A DNA stretch of 64,000 nucleotides, from assembly GCA_037893225.1 (NCBI GenBank), contig JAZGUH010000072.1, positions 62,001 through 126,000 of the forward strand, read 5' to 3'. A program made the position numbers and the translations under genes. The number at the start of each line of letters is the position of its first letter. Position 1 is the first letter of the stretch. A model generated the notes under the pieces. The model was not told the origin of the DNA. It saw only the letters and a list, made by a program, of their open reading frames with translations, and searched no databases. Below are positions 50,307 to 63,977 of this stretch, piece by piece. Source of the DNA: Hippasteria phrygiana (lineage: Eukaryota; Echinodermata; Asteroidea; Valvatida; Goniasteridae).

Positions 50307-50538
50307 ATGAAATATCAACCAAATTCAGTAATTTTGACATGTATGGATAGCTAAGATCTGGCGCTACATGTTGCAATTATCGGCGGCTTCTTAGAGTTAA
50401 CACTTGTGGAGAAAATTCAAACCTCGCAATGTTTATTTTCTTCCCGGCCACCATCTGTGTGCAGATTACCTCTTATTTATTGCTCCATGCCTGTCAAATT
50501 CCCTGGGGTATGGACTTGCTTTACTCATTCATAATTGC

Positions 50539-50769
50539 ATGAAATATCAACCAAATTCAGTAATTTTGACATGTATGGATAGCTTAGATCTGGCGCTACA
50601 TGTTGCAATTATCGGCGGCTTCTTAGAGTTAAAACTTGTGGAGAAAATTCAAACCTCGCAATGTATATTTTCTTTCCGGCCAACATCTGTGTGCATATTA
50701 CCTTCTATTTATTGCTCCATGCCTGTCAAATTTCCTGTGGTATGACTTGCTTTACTCATTCATAATTGC
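50539..50769 (+). repeat. B monomer with three linked private changes
   Basis: It reads AATGTATAT (t127 to a) and AATTTCCTGTGG (c195 to t, g200 to t). All three recur together in the B at 60504, almost 10 kb away, and in no other monomer seen. Confidence 0.9.
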
Positions 50770-51697
50770 ATGAAATATCAACCAAATTCAGTAATTTTGA
50801 CATGTATGGATAGCTTAGATCTGGCACTACATGTTGCAATTATCGGCGGCTTCTTAGAGTTAAAACTTGTGGAGAAAATTCAAACCTCGCAATGTTTATT
50901 TTCTTTCCGGCCAACATCTGTGTGCATATTACCGTCTATTTATTGCTCCATGCATGTCAAATTCCCTGGGGTATGGACTTGCTTTACTCATTCATAATTG
51001 CATGAAATATCAACCAAATTCAGTAATTTTGACATGTATGGATAGCTTAGATCTGGCGCTACATGTTGCAATTATCGGCGGCTTCTTAGAGTTAAAACTT
51101 GTGGAGAAAATTCAAACCTCGCAATGTTTATTTTCTTCCCGGCCAACATCTGTGTGCATATTACCTTCTATTTATTGCTCCATGCATGTCAAATTCCCTG
51201 GGGTATGGACTTGCTTTACTCATTCATAATTGCATGAAATATCAACCAAATTCAGTAATTTTGACATGTATGGATAGCTTAGATCTGGCGCTACATGTTG
51301 CAATTATCGGCGGCTTCTTAGAGTTAAAACTTGTGGAGAAAATTCAAACCTCGCAATGTTTATTTTCTTTCCGGCCAACATCTGTGTACATGTTACCGTC
51401 TATTTATTGCTCCATGCATGTCAAATTCCCTGGGGTATGGACTTGCTTTACTCATTCATAATTGCATGAAATATCAACCAAATTCAGTAATTTTGACATG
51501 TATGGATAGCTTAGATCTGGCGCTACATGTTGCAATTATCGGCGGCTTCTTAGAGTTAACACTTGTGGAGAAAATTCAAACCTCGCAATGTTTATTTTCT
51601 TCCCGGCCAACATCTGTGTACATGTTACCGTCTATTTATTGCTCCATGCATGTCAAATTCCCTGGGGTATGGACTTGCTTTACTCATTCATAATTGC

Positions 51698-53319
51698 ATG
51701 AAATATCAACCAAATTCAGTAATTTTGACATGTATGGATAGCTTAGATCTGGCGCTACATGTTGCAATTATCGGCGGCTTCTTAGAGTTAAAACTTGTGG
51801 AGAAAATTCAAACCTCGCAATGTTTATTTTCTTCCCGGCCACCATCTGTGTGCAGATTACCTCTTATTTATTGCTCCATGCCTGTCAAATTCCCTGGGGT
51901 ATGGACTTGCTTTACTCATTCATAATTGCATGAAATATCAACCAAATTCAGTAATTTTGACATGTATGGATAGCTTAGATCTGGCGCTACATGTTGCAAT
52001 TATCGGCGGCTTCTTAGAGTTAAAACTTGTGGAGAAAATTCAAACCTCGCAATGTTTATTTTCTTTCCGGCCAACATCTGTGTGCATATTACCTTCTATT
52101 TATTGCTCCATGCCTGTCAAATTCCCTGGGGTATGACTTGCTTTACTCATTCATAATTGCATGAAATATCAACCAAATTCAGTAATTTTGACATGTATGG
52201 ATAGCTTAGATCTGGCGCTACATGTTGCAATTATCGGCGGCTTCTTAGAGTTAAAACTTGTGGAGAAAATTCAAACCTCGCAATGTTTATTTTCTTTCCG
52301 GCCAACATCTGTGTACATGTTACCGTCTATTTATTGCTCCGTGCATGTCAAATTCCCTGGGGTATGGACTTGCTTTACTCATTCATAATTGCATGAAATA
52401 TCAACCAAATTCAGTAATTTTGACATGTACGGATAGCTTAGATCTGGCGCTACATGTTACAATTATCGGCGGCTTCTTAGAGTTAATACTTGTGGAGAAA
52501 ATTCAAACCTCGCAATGTTTATTTTCTTTCCGGCCAACATCTGTGTACATGTTACCGTCTATTTATTGCTCCATGCATGTCAAATTCTCTGGGGTATGGA
52601 CTTGCTTTACTCATTCATAATTGCATGAAATATCAACCAAATTCAGTAATTTTGACATGTATGGATAGCTTAGATCTGGCGCTACATGTTGCAATTATCG
52701 GCGGCTTCCTAGAGTTAAAACTTGTGGAGAAAATTCAAACCTCGCAATGTTTATTTTCTTTCCGGCCAACATCTGTGTGCATATTACCGTCTATTTATTG
52801 CTCCATGCATGTCAAATTCCCTGGGGTATGGACTTGCTTTACTCATTCATAATTGCATGAAATATCAACCAAATTCAGTAATTTTGACATGTATGGATAG
52901 CTTAGATCTGGCGCTACATGTTGCAATTATCGGCGGCTTCTTAGAGTTAACACTTGTGGAGAAAATTCAAACCTCGCAATGTTTATTTTCTTCCCGGCCA
53001 CCATCTGTGTGCAGATTACCTCTTATTTATTGCTCCATGCCTGTCAAATTCCCTGGGGTATGGACTTGCTTTACTCATTCATAATTGCATGAAATATCAA
53101 CCAAATTCAGTAATTTTGACATGTATGGATAGCTTAGATCTGGCGCTACATGTTGCAATTATCGGCGGCTTCTTAGAGTTAAAACTTGTGGAGAAAATTC
53201 AAACCTCGCAATGTTTATTTTCTTTCCGGCCAACATCTGTGTGCATATTACCTTCTATTTATTGCTCCATGCCTGTCAAATTCCCTGGGGTATGACTTGC
53301 TTTACTCATTCATAATTGC
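51698..53319 (+). repeat. Higher-order unit, copy 2 of the 49148 unit (7 monomers)
   Basis: Starts: N 51698, B 51930, c2 52161, D/I mosaic 52393, O 52625 (TTCCTAG), A 52857, B 53089. It shares the c2, D/I and TTCCTAG markers with copy 1 at an offset of 2,550 bp, but lacks the private changes of 49148, 49843, 50307 and 50539. Confidence 0.89.
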
Positions 53320-55405
53320 ATGAAATATCAACCAAATTCAGTAATTTTGACATGTATGGATAGCTTAGATCTGGCGCTACATGTTGCAATTATCGGCGGC
53401 TTCTTAGAGTTAAAACTTGTGGAGAAAATTCAAACCTCGCAATGTTTATTTTCTTTCCGGCCAACATCTGTGTACATGTTACCGTCTATTTATTGCTCCA
53501 TGCATGTCAAATTCTCTGGGGTATGGACTTGCTTTACTCATTCATAATTGCATGAAATATCAACCAAATTCAGTAATTTTGACATGTATGGATAGCTTAG
53601 ATCTGGCGCTACATGTTGCAATTATCGGCGGCTTCTTAGAGTTAACACTTGTGGAGAAAATTCAAACCTCGCAATGTTTATTTTCTTCCCGGCCAACATC
53701 TGTGTACATGTTACCGTCTATTTATTGCTCCATGCATGTCAAATTCCCTGGGGTATGGACTTGCTTTACTCATTCATAATTGCATGAAATATCAACCAAA
53801 TTCAGTAATTTTGACATGTATGGATAGCTTAGATCTGGCGCTACATGTTGCAATTATCGGCGGCTTCTTAGAGTTAACACTTGTGGAGAAAATTCAAACC
53901 TCGCAATGTTTATTTTCTTCCCGGCCACCATCTGTGTGCAGATTACCTCTTATTTATTGCTCCATGCCTGTCAAATTCCCTGGGGTATGGACTTGCTTTA
54001 CTCATTCATAATTGCATGAAATATCAACCAAATTCAGTAATTTTGACATGTATGGATAGCTTAGATCTGGCGCTACATGTTGCAATTATCGGCGGCTTCT
54101 TAGAGTTAAAACTTGTGGAGAAAATTCAAACCTCGCAATGTTTATTTTCTTTCCGGCCAACATCTGTGTGCATATTACCTTCTATTTATTGCTCCATGCC
54201 TGTCAAATTCCCTGGGGTATGACTTGCTTTACTCATTCATAATTGCATGAAATATCAACCAAATTCAGTAATTTTGACATGTATGGATAGCTTAGATCTG
54301 GCGCTACATGTTGCAATTATCGGCGGCTTCTTAGAGTTAACACTTGTGGAGAAAATTCAAACCTCGCAATGTTTATTTTCTTCCCGGCCAACATCTGTGT
54401 ACATGTTACCGTCTATTTATTGCTCCATGCATGTCAAATTCCCTGGGGTATGGACTTGCTTTACTCATTCATAATTGCATGAAATATCAACCAAATTCAG
54501 TAATTTTGACATGTATGGATAGCTTAGATCTGGCGCTACATGTTGCAATTAGCGGCGGCTTCTTAGAGTTAACACTTGTGGAGAAAATTCAAACCTCGCA
54601 ATGTTTATTTTCTTCCCGGCCACCATCTGTGTGCAGATTACCTCTTATTTATTGCTCCATGCCTGTCAAATTCCCTGGGGTATGGACTTGCTTTACTCAT
54701 TCATAATTGCATGAAATATCAACCAAATTCAGTAATTTTGAAATGTATGGATAGCTTAGATCTGGCGCTACATGTTGCAATTATCGGCGGCTTCTTAGAG
54801 TTAAAACTTGTGGAGAAAATTCAAACCTCGCAATGTTTATTTTCTTTCCGGCCAACATCTGTGTGCATATTACCTTCTATTTATTGCTCCATGCCTGTCA
54901 AATTCCCTGGGGTATGACTTGCTTTACTCATTCATAATTGCATGAAATATCAACCAAATTCAGTAATTTTGACATGTATGGATAGCTTAGATCTGGCGCT
55001 ACATGTTGCAATTATCGGCGGCTTCTTAGAGTTAACACTTGTGGAGAAAATTCAAACCTCGCAATGTTTATTTTCTTCCCGGCCAACATCTGTGTACATG
55101 TTACCGTCTATTTATTGCTCCATGCATGTCAAATTCCCTGGGGTATGGACTTGCTTTACTCATTCATAATTGCATGAAATATCAACCAAATTCAGTAATT
55201 TTGACATGTATGGATAGCTTAGATCTGGCGCTACATGTTGCAATTAGCGGCGGCTTCTTAGAGTTAACACTTGTGGAGAAAATTCAAACCTCGCAATGTT
55301 TATTTTCTTCCCGGCCACCATCTGTGTGCAGATTACCTCTTATTTATTGCTCCATGCCTGTCAAATTCCCTGGGGTATGGACTTGCTTTACTCATTCATA
55401 ATTTC
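53320..55405 (+). repeat. Higher-order unit, 9 monomers (2,086 bp), copy 1
   Basis: Starts: I(t196) 53320, J 53552, A 53784, B 54016, J 54247, A* 54479, B* 54711, J 54942, A* 55174. A* carries g74 (AATTAGCGG) and B* carries a32 (TGAAATG). These markers first appear here. Confidence 0.91.
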
Positions 55406-57491
55406 ATGAAATATCAACCAAATTCAGTAATTTTGACATGTATGGATAGCTTAGATCTGGCGCTACATGTTGCAATTATCGGCGGCTTCTTAGAGTTAAA
55501 ACTTGTGGAGAAAATTCAAACCTCGCAATGTTTATTTTCTTTCCGGCCAACATCTGTGTACATGTTACCGTCTATTTATTGCTCCATGCATGTCAAATTC
55601 TCTGGGGTATGGACTTGCTTTACTCATTCATAATTGCATGAAATATCAACCAAATTCAGTAATTTTGACATGTATGGATAGCTTAGATCTGGCGCTACAT
55701 GTTGCAATTATCGGCGGCTTCTTAGAGTTAACACTTGTGGAGAAAATTCAAACCTCGCAATGTTTATTTTCTTCCCGGCCAACATCTGTGTACATGTTAC
55801 CGTCTATTTATTGCTCCATGCATGTCAAATTCCCTGGGGTATGGACTTGCTTTACTCATTCATAATTGCATGAAATATCAACCAAATTCAGTAATTTTGA
55901 CATGTATGGATAGCTTAGATCTGGCGCTACATGTTGCAATTATCGGCGGCTTCTTAGAGTTAACACTTGTGGAGAAAATTCAAACCTCGCAATGTTTATT
56001 TTCTTCCCGGCCACCATCTGTGTGCAGATTACCTCTTATTTATTGCTCCATGCCTGTCAAATTCCCTGGGGTATGGACTTGCTTTACTCATTCATAATTG
56101 CATGAAATATCAACCAAATTCAGTAATTTTGACATGTATGGATAGCTTAGATCTGGCGCTACATGTTGCAATTATCGGCGGCTTCTTAGAGTTAAAACTT
56201 GTGGAGAAAATTCAAACCTCGCAATGTTTATTTTCTTTCCGGCCAACATCTGTGTGCATATTACCTTCTATTTATTGCTCCATGCCTGTCAAATTCCCTG
56301 GGGTATGACTTGCTTTACTCATTCATAATTGCATGAAATATCAATCAAATTCAGTAATTTTGACATGTATGGATAGCTTAGATCTGGCGCTACATGTTGC
56401 AATTATCGGCGGCTTCTTAGAGTTAACACTTGTGGAGAAAATTCAAACCTCGCAATGTTTATTTTCTTCCCGGCCAACATCTGTGTACATGTTACCGTCT
56501 ATTTATTGCTCCATGCATGTCAAATTCCCTGGGGTATGGACTTGCTTTACTCATTCATAATTGCATGAAATATCAACCAAATTCAGTAATTTTGACATGT
56601 ATGGATAGCTTAGATCTGGCGCTACATGTTGCAATTAGCGGCGGCTTCTTAGAGTTAACACTTGTGGAGAAAATTCAAACCTCGCAATGTTTATTTTCTT
56701 CCCGGCCACCATCTGTGTGCAGATTACCTCTTATTTATTGCTCCATGCCTGTCAAATTCCCTGGGGTATGGACTTGCTTTACTCATTCATAATTGCATGA
56801 AATATCAACCAAATTCAGTAATTTTGAAATGTATGGATAGCTTAGATCTGGCGCTACATGTTGCAATTATCGGCGGCTTCTTAGAGTTAAAACTTGTGGA
56901 GAAAATTCAAACCTCGCAATGTTTATTTTCTTTCCGGCCAACATCTGTGTGCATATTACCTTCTATTTATTGCTCCATGCCTGTCAAATTCCCTGGGGTA
57001 TGACTTGCTTTACTCATTCATAATTGCATGAAATATCAACCAAATTCAGTAATTTTGACATGTATGGATAGCTTAGATCTGGCGCTACATGTTGCAATTA
57101 TCGGCGGCTTCTTAGAGTTAACACTTGTGGAGAAAATTCAAACCTCGCAATGTTTATTTTCTTCCCGGCCAACATCTGTGTACATGTTACCGTCTATTTA
57201 TTGCTCCATGCATGTCAAATTCCCTGGGGTATGGACTTGCTTTACTCATTCATAATTGCATGAAATATCAACCAAATTCAGTAATTTTGACATGTATGGA
57301 TAGCTTAGATCTGGCGCTACATGTTGCAATTAGCGGCGGCTTCTTAGAGTTAACACTTGTGGAGAAAATTCAAACCTCGCAATGTTTATTTTCTTCCCGG
57401 CCACCATCTGTGTGCAGATTACCTCTTATTTATTGCTCCATGCCTGTCAAATTCCCTGGGGTATGGACTTGCTTTACTCATTCATAATTTC
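55406..57491 (+). repeat. Higher-order unit, 9 monomers (2,086 bp), copy 2
   Basis: Starts: I(t196) 55406, J 55638, A 55870, B 56102, J 56333 (private TCAATCAAA), A* 56565, B* 56797, J 57028, A* 57260. Order and length equal copy 1. Both copies end in an A* with the TTTCATG junction. Confidence 0.91.
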
Positions 57492-58186
57492 ATGAAATAT
57501 CAACCAAATTCAGTAATTTTGACATGTATGGATAGCTTAGATCTGGCGCTACATGTTGCAATTATCGGCGGCTTCTTAGAGTTAAAACTTGTGGAGAAAA
57601 TTCAAACCTCGCAATGTTTATTTTCTTTCCGGCCAACATCTGTGTGCATATTACCTTCTATTTATTGCTCCATGCCTGTCAAATTCCCTGGGGTATGACT
57701 TGTTTTACTCATTCATAATTGCATGAAATATCAACCAAATTCAGTAATTTTGACATGTATGGATAGCTTAGATCTGGCGCTACATGTTGCAATTATCGGC
57801 GGCTTCTTAGAGTTAAAACTTGTGGAGAAAATTCAAACCTCGCAATGTTTATTTTCTTTCCGGCCAACATCTGTGTACATGTTACCGTCTATTTATTGCT
57901 CCGTGCATGTCAAATTCCCTGGGGTATGGACTTGCTTTACTCATTCATAATTGCATGAAATATCAACCAAATTCAGTAATTTTGACATGTACGGATAGCT
58001 TAGATCTGGCGCTACATGTTACAATTATCGGCGGCTTCTTAGAGTTAACACTTGTGGAGAAAATTCAAACCTCGCAATGTTTATTTTCTTCCCGGCCACC
58101 ATCTGTGTGCAGATTACCTCTTATTTATTGCTCCATGCCTGTCAAATTCCCTGGGGTATGGACTTGCTTTACTCATTCATAATTGC
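56102..58186 (+). repeat. Overlapping 9-monomer unit (2,085 bp), copy 1
   Basis: Starts: B 56102, J 56333, A* 56565, B* 56797, J 57028, A* 57260, B 57492 (CTTGTTTTA), c2 57723, D/A mosaic 57955. It overlaps the second copy of the 2,086-bp unit by six monomers and repeats from 58187. Confidence 0.9.
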
Positions 58187-60271
58187 ATGAAATATCAACC
58201 AAATTCAGTAATTTTGACATGTATGGATAGCTTAGATCTGGCGCTACATGTTGCAATTATCGGCGGCTTCTTAGAGTTAAAACTTGTGGAGAAAATTCAA
58301 ACCTCGCAATGTTTATTTTCTTTCCGGCCAACATCTGTGTGCATATTACCTTCTATTTATTGCTCCATGCCTGTCAAATTCCCTGGGGTATGACTTGCTT
58401 TACTCATTCATAATTGCATGAAATATCAACCAAATTCAGTAATTTTGACATGTATGGATAGCTTAGATCTGGCGCTACATGTTGCAATTATCGGCGGCTT
58501 CTTAGAGTTAACACTTGTGGAGAAAATTCAAACCTCGCAATGTTTATTTTCTTCCCGGCCAACATCTGTGTACATGTTACCGTCTATTTATTGCTCCATG
58601 CATGTCAAATTCCCTGGGGTATGGACTTGCTTTACTCATTCATAATTGCATGAAATATCAACCAAATTCAGTAATTTTGACATGTATGGATAGCTTAGAT
58701 CTGGCGCTACATGTTGCAATTAGCGGCGGCTTCTTAGAGTTAACACTTGTGGAGAAAATTCAAACCTCGCAATGTTTATTTTCTTCCCGGCCACCATCTG
58801 TGTGCAGATTACCTCTTATTTATTGCTCCATGCCTGTCAAATTCCCTGGGGTATGGACTTGCTTTACTCATTCATAATTGCATGAAATATCAACCAAATT
58901 CAGTAATTTTGAAATGTATGGATAGCTTAGATCTGGCGCTACATGTTGCAATTATCGGCGGCTTCTTAGAGTTAAAACTTGTGGAGAAAATTCAAACCTC
59001 GCAATGTTTATTTTCTTTCCGGCCAACATCTGTGTGCATATTACCTTCTATTTATTGCTCCATGCCTGTCAAATTCCCTGGGGTATGACTTGCTTTACTC
59101 ATTCATAATTGCATGAAATATCAACCAAATTCAGTAATTTTGACATGTATGGATAGCTTAGATCTGGCGCTACATGTTGCAATTATCGGCGGCTTCTTAG
59201 AGTTAACACTTGTGGAGAAAATTCAAACCTCGCAATGTTTATTTTCTTCCCGGCCAACATCTGTGTACATGTTACCGTCTATTTATTGCTCCATGCATGT
59301 CAAATTCCCTGGGGTATGGACTTGCTTTACTCATTCATAATTGCATGAAATATCAACCAAATTCAGTAATTTTGACATGTATGGATAGCTTAGATCTGGC
59401 GCTACATGTTGCAATTAGCGGCGGCTTCTTAGAGTTAACACTTGTGGAGAAAATTCAAACCTCGCAATGTTTATTTTCTTCCCGGCCACCATCTGTGTGC
59501 AGATTACCTCTTATTTATTGCTCCATGCCTGTCAAATTCCCTGGGGTATGGACTTGCTTTACTCATTCATAATTTCATGAAATATCAACCAAATTCAGTA
59601 ATTTTGACATGTATGGATAGCTTAGATCTGGCGCTACATGTTGCAATTATCGGCGGCTTCTTAGAGTTAAAACTTGTGGAGAAAATTCAAACCTCGCAAT
59701 GTTTATTTTCTTTCCGGCCAACATCTGTGTGCATATTACCTTCTATTTATTGCTCCATGCCTGTCAAATTCCCTGGGGTATGACTTGTTTTACTCATTCA
59801 TAATTGCATGAAATATCAACCAAATTCAGTAATTTTGACATGTATGGATAGCTTAGATCTGGCGCTACATGTTGCAATTATCGGCGGCTTCTTAGAGTTA
59901 AAACTTGTGGAGAAAATTCAAACCTCGCAATGTTTATTTTCTTTCCGGCCAACATCTGTGTACATGTTACCGTCTATTTATTGCTCCGTGCATGTCAAAT
60001 TCCCTGGGGTATGGACTTGCTTTACTCATTCATAATTGCATGAAATATCAACCAAATTCAGTAATTTTGACATGTACGGATAGCTTAGATCTGGCGCTAC
60101 ATGTTACAATTATCGGCGGCTTCTTAGAGTTAATACTTGTGGAGAAAATTCAAACCTCGCAATGTTTATTTTCTTCCCGGCCACCATCTGTGTGCAGATT
60201 ACCTTTTATTTATTGCTCCATGCCTGTCAAATTCCCTGGGGTATGGACTTGCTTTACTCATTCATAATTTC
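58187..60271 (+). repeat. Overlapping 9-monomer unit (2,085 bp), copy 2
   Basis: Starts: B 58187, J 58418, A* 58650, B* 58882, J 59113, A* 59345, B 59577 (CTTGTTTTA), c2 59808, D2 60040. It shares the CTTGTTTTA marker at an offset of 2,085 bp. The last monomer is a full D2 here but a D-front/A-back mosaic in copy 1. Confidence 0.9.
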
Positions 60272-62123
60272 ATGAAATATCAACCAAATTCAGTAATTTT
60301 GACATGTATGGATAGCTTAGATCTGGCGCTACATGTTGCAATTATCGGCGGCTTCTTAGAGTTAACACTTGTGGAGAAAATTCAAACCTCGCAATGTTTA
60401 TTTTCTTCCCGGCCACCATCTGTGTGCAGATTACCTCTTATTTATTGCTCCATGCCTGTCAAATTCCCTGGGGTATGGACTTGCTTTACTCATTCATAAT
60501 TGCATGAAATATCAACCAAATTCAGTAATTTTGACATGTATGGATAGCTTAGATCTGGCGCTACATGTTGCAATTATCGGCGGCTTCTTAGAGTTAAAAC
60601 TTGTGGAGAAAATTCAAACCTCGCAATGTATATTTCCTTTCCGGCCAACATCTGTGTGCATATTACCTTCTATTTATTGCTCCATGCCTGTCAAATTTCC
60701 TGTGGTATGACTTGCTTTACTCATTCATAATTGCATGAAATATCAACCAAATTCAGTAATTTTGACATGTATGGATAGCTTAGATCTGGCGCTACATGTT
60801 GCAATTATCGGCGGCTTCTTAGAGTTAAAACTTGTGGAGAAAATTCAAACCTCGCAATTTTTATTTTCTTTCCGGCCAACATCTGTGTACATGTTACCGT
60901 CTATTTATTGCTCCATGCATGTCAAATTCCCTGGGGTATGGACTTGCTTTACTCATTCATAATTGCATGAAATATCAACCAAATTCAGTAATTTTGACAT
61001 GTATGGATAGCTTAGATCTGGCGCTACATGTTGCAATTAGCGGCGGCTTCTTAGAGTTAACACTTGTGGAGAAAATTCAAACCTCGCAATGTTTATTTTC
61101 TTCCCGGCCACCATCTGTGTGCAGATTACCTCTTATTTATTGCTCCATGCCTGTCAAATTCCCTGGGGTATGGACTTGCTTTACTCATTCATAATTTCAT
61201 GAAATATCAACCAAATTCAGTAATTTTGACATGTATGGATAGCTTAGATCTGGCGCTACATGTTGCAATTATCGGCGGCTTCTTAGAGTTAAAACTTGTG
61301 GAGAAAATTCAAACCTCGCAATGTTTATTTTCTTTCCGGCCAACATCTGTGTGCATATTACCTTCTATTTATTGCTCCATGCCTGTCAAATTCCCTGGGG
61401 TATGACTTGCTTTACTCATTCATAATTGCATGAAATATCAACCAAATTCAGTAATTTTGACATGTATGGATAGCTTAGATCTGGCGCTACATGTTGCAAT
61501 TATCGGCGGCTTCTTAGAGTTAACACTTGTGGAGAAAATTCAAACCTCGCAATGTTTATTTTCTTCCCGGCCACCATCTGTGTGCAGATTACCTCTTATT
61601 TATTGCTCCATGCCTGTCAAATTCCCTGGGGTATGGACTTGCTTTACTCATTCATAATTTCATGAAATATCAACCAAATTCAGTAATTTTGACATGTATG
61701 GATAGCTTAGATCTGGCGCTACATGTTGCAATTATCGGCGGCTTCTTAGAGTTAAAACTTGTGGAGAAAATTCAAACCTCGCAATGTTTATTTTCTTTCC
61801 GGCCAACATCTGTGTGCATATTACCTTCTATTTATTGCTCCATGCCTGTCAAATTCCCTGGGGTATGACTTGCTTTACTCATTTATAATTGCATGAAATA
61901 TCAACCAAATTCAGTAATTTTGACATGTATGGATAGCTTAGATCTGGCGCTACATGTTGCAATTATCGGCGGCTTCTTAGAGTTAAAACTTGTGGAGAAA
62001 ATTCAAACCTCGCAATGTTTATTTTCTTTCCGGCCAACATCTGTGTGCATATTACCTTCTATTTATTGCTCCATGCCTGTCAAATTCCCTGGGGTATGAC
62101 TTGCTTTACTCATTCATAATTGC
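60272..62123 (+). repeat. Mixed block rich in A and B monomers
   Basis: Starts: A 60272, B 60504 (three linked private changes plus TTTCCTTTC), I 60735 (CGCAATTTT), A* 60967, B 61199, A 61430, B 61662 (CATTTATAA), B 61893. Two B monomers stand in direct tandem at 61662 and 61893, which is rare elsewhere. Confidence 0.87.
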
Positions 62124-63977
62124 ATGAAATATCAACCAAATTCAGTAATTTTGACATGTATGGATAGCTTAGATCTGGCGCTACATGTTGCAATTATCGG
62201 CGGCTTCTTAGAGTTAAAACTTGTGGAGAAAATTCAAACCTCGCAATGTTTATTTTCTTTCCGGCCAACATCTGTGTACATGTTACCGTCTATTTATTGC
62301 TCCGTGCATGTCAAATTCCCTGGGGTATGGACTTGCTTTACTCATTCATAATTGCATGAAATATCAACCAAATTCAGTAATTTTGACATGTACGGATAGC
62401 TTAGATCTGGCGCTACATGTTACAATTATCGGCGGCTTCTTAGAGTTAATACTTGTGGAGAAAATTCAAACCTCGCAATGTTTATTTTCTTCCCGGCCAC
62501 CATCTGTGTGCAGATTACCTTTTATTTATTGCTCCATGCCTGTCAAATTCCCTGGGGTATGGACTTGCTTTACTCATTCATAATTTCATGAAATATCAAC
62601 CAAATTCAGTAATTTTGACATGTATGGATAGCTTAGATCTGGCGCTACATGTTGCAATTATCGGCGGCTTCTTAGAGTTAAAACTTGTGGAGAAAATTCA
62701 AACCTCGCAATGTTTATTTTCTTTCCGGCCAACATCTGTGTGCATATTACCTTCTATTTATTGCTCCATGCCTGTCAAATTCCCTGGGGTATGACTTGCT
62801 TTACTCATTCATAATTGCATGAAATATCAACCAAATTCAGTAATTTTGACATGTATGGATAGCTTAGATCTGGCGCTACATGTTGCAATTATCGGCGGCT
62901 TCTTAGAGTTAACACTTGTGGAGAAAATTCAAACCTCGCAATGTTTATTTTCTTTCCGGCCAACATCTGTGTACATGTTACCGTCTATTTATTGCTCCAT
63001 GCATGTCAAATTCCCTGGGGTATGGACTTGCTTTACTCATTCATAATTGCATGAAATATCAACCAAATTCAGTAATTTTGACATGTACGGATAGCTTAGA
63101 TCTGGCGCTACATGTTACAATTATCGGCGGCTTCTTAGAGTTAATACTTGTGGAGAAAATTCAAACCTCGCAATGTTTATTTTCTTCCCGGCCACCATCT
63201 GTGTGCAGATTACCTTTTATTTATTGCTCCATGCCTGTCAAATTCCCTGGGGTATGGACTTGCTTTACTCATTCATAATTTCATGAAATATCAACCAAAT
63301 TCAGTAATTTTGACATGTATGGATAGCTTAGATCTGGCGCTACATGTTGCAATTATCGGCGGCTTCTTAGAGTTAAAACTTGTGGAGAAAATTCAAACCT
63401 CGCAATGTTTATTTTCTTTCCGGCCAACATCTGTGTGCATATTACCTTCTATTTATTGCTCCATGCCTGTCAAATTCCCTGGGGTATGACTTGCTTTACT
63501 CATTCATAATTGCATGAAATATCAACCAAATTCAGTAATTTTGACATGTATGGATAGCTTAGATCTGGCGCTACATGTTGCAATTATCGGCGGCTTCTTA
63601 GAGTTAACACTTGTGGAGAAAATTCAAACCTCGCAATGTTTATTTTCTTTCCGGCCAACATCTGTGTACATGTTACCGTCTATTTATTGCTCCATGCATG
63701 TCAAATTGCCTGGGGTATGGACTTGCTTTACTCATTCATAATTGCATGAAATATCAACCAAATTCAGTAATTTTGACATGTATGGATAGCTTAGATCTGG
63801 CGCTACATGTTGCAATTATCGGCGGCTTCTTAGAGTTAACACTTGTGGAGAAAATTCAAACCTCGCAATGTTTATTTTCTTCCCGGCCACCATCTGTGTG
63901 CAGATTACCTCTTATTTATTGCTCCATGCCTGTCAAATTCCCTGGGGTATGGACTTGCTTTACTCATTCATAATTGC
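62124..63977 (+). repeat. Tail block with 695-bp trimer spacing
   Basis: Starts: c2 62124, D2 62356, B 62588, I-like with c95 62819, D2 63051, B 63283, L-like with c95 63514, A 63746. The pattern X D2 B repeats twice at 695-bp spacing, then an L-like mosaic. Both c95 mosaics pair a J/A front with an I or L back. Confidence 0.87.

Larger units (their letters stand above)
49148..51697 (+). repeat. Higher-order unit, 11 monomers (2,550 bp), copy 1
   Basis: Starts: N 49148 (private GGATAGGTT), B 49380, c2 49611, D/I mosaic 49843 (c38, t196, private ATCGGGGGC), O 50075 (TTCCTAG), A 50307 (private GCTAAGA, a stop in the ATG frame), B 50539, O 50770 (GGCACTA), K' 51002 (K with ttc165-167), I 51234, J 51466. 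The first seven recur from 51698. Confidence 0.89.
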
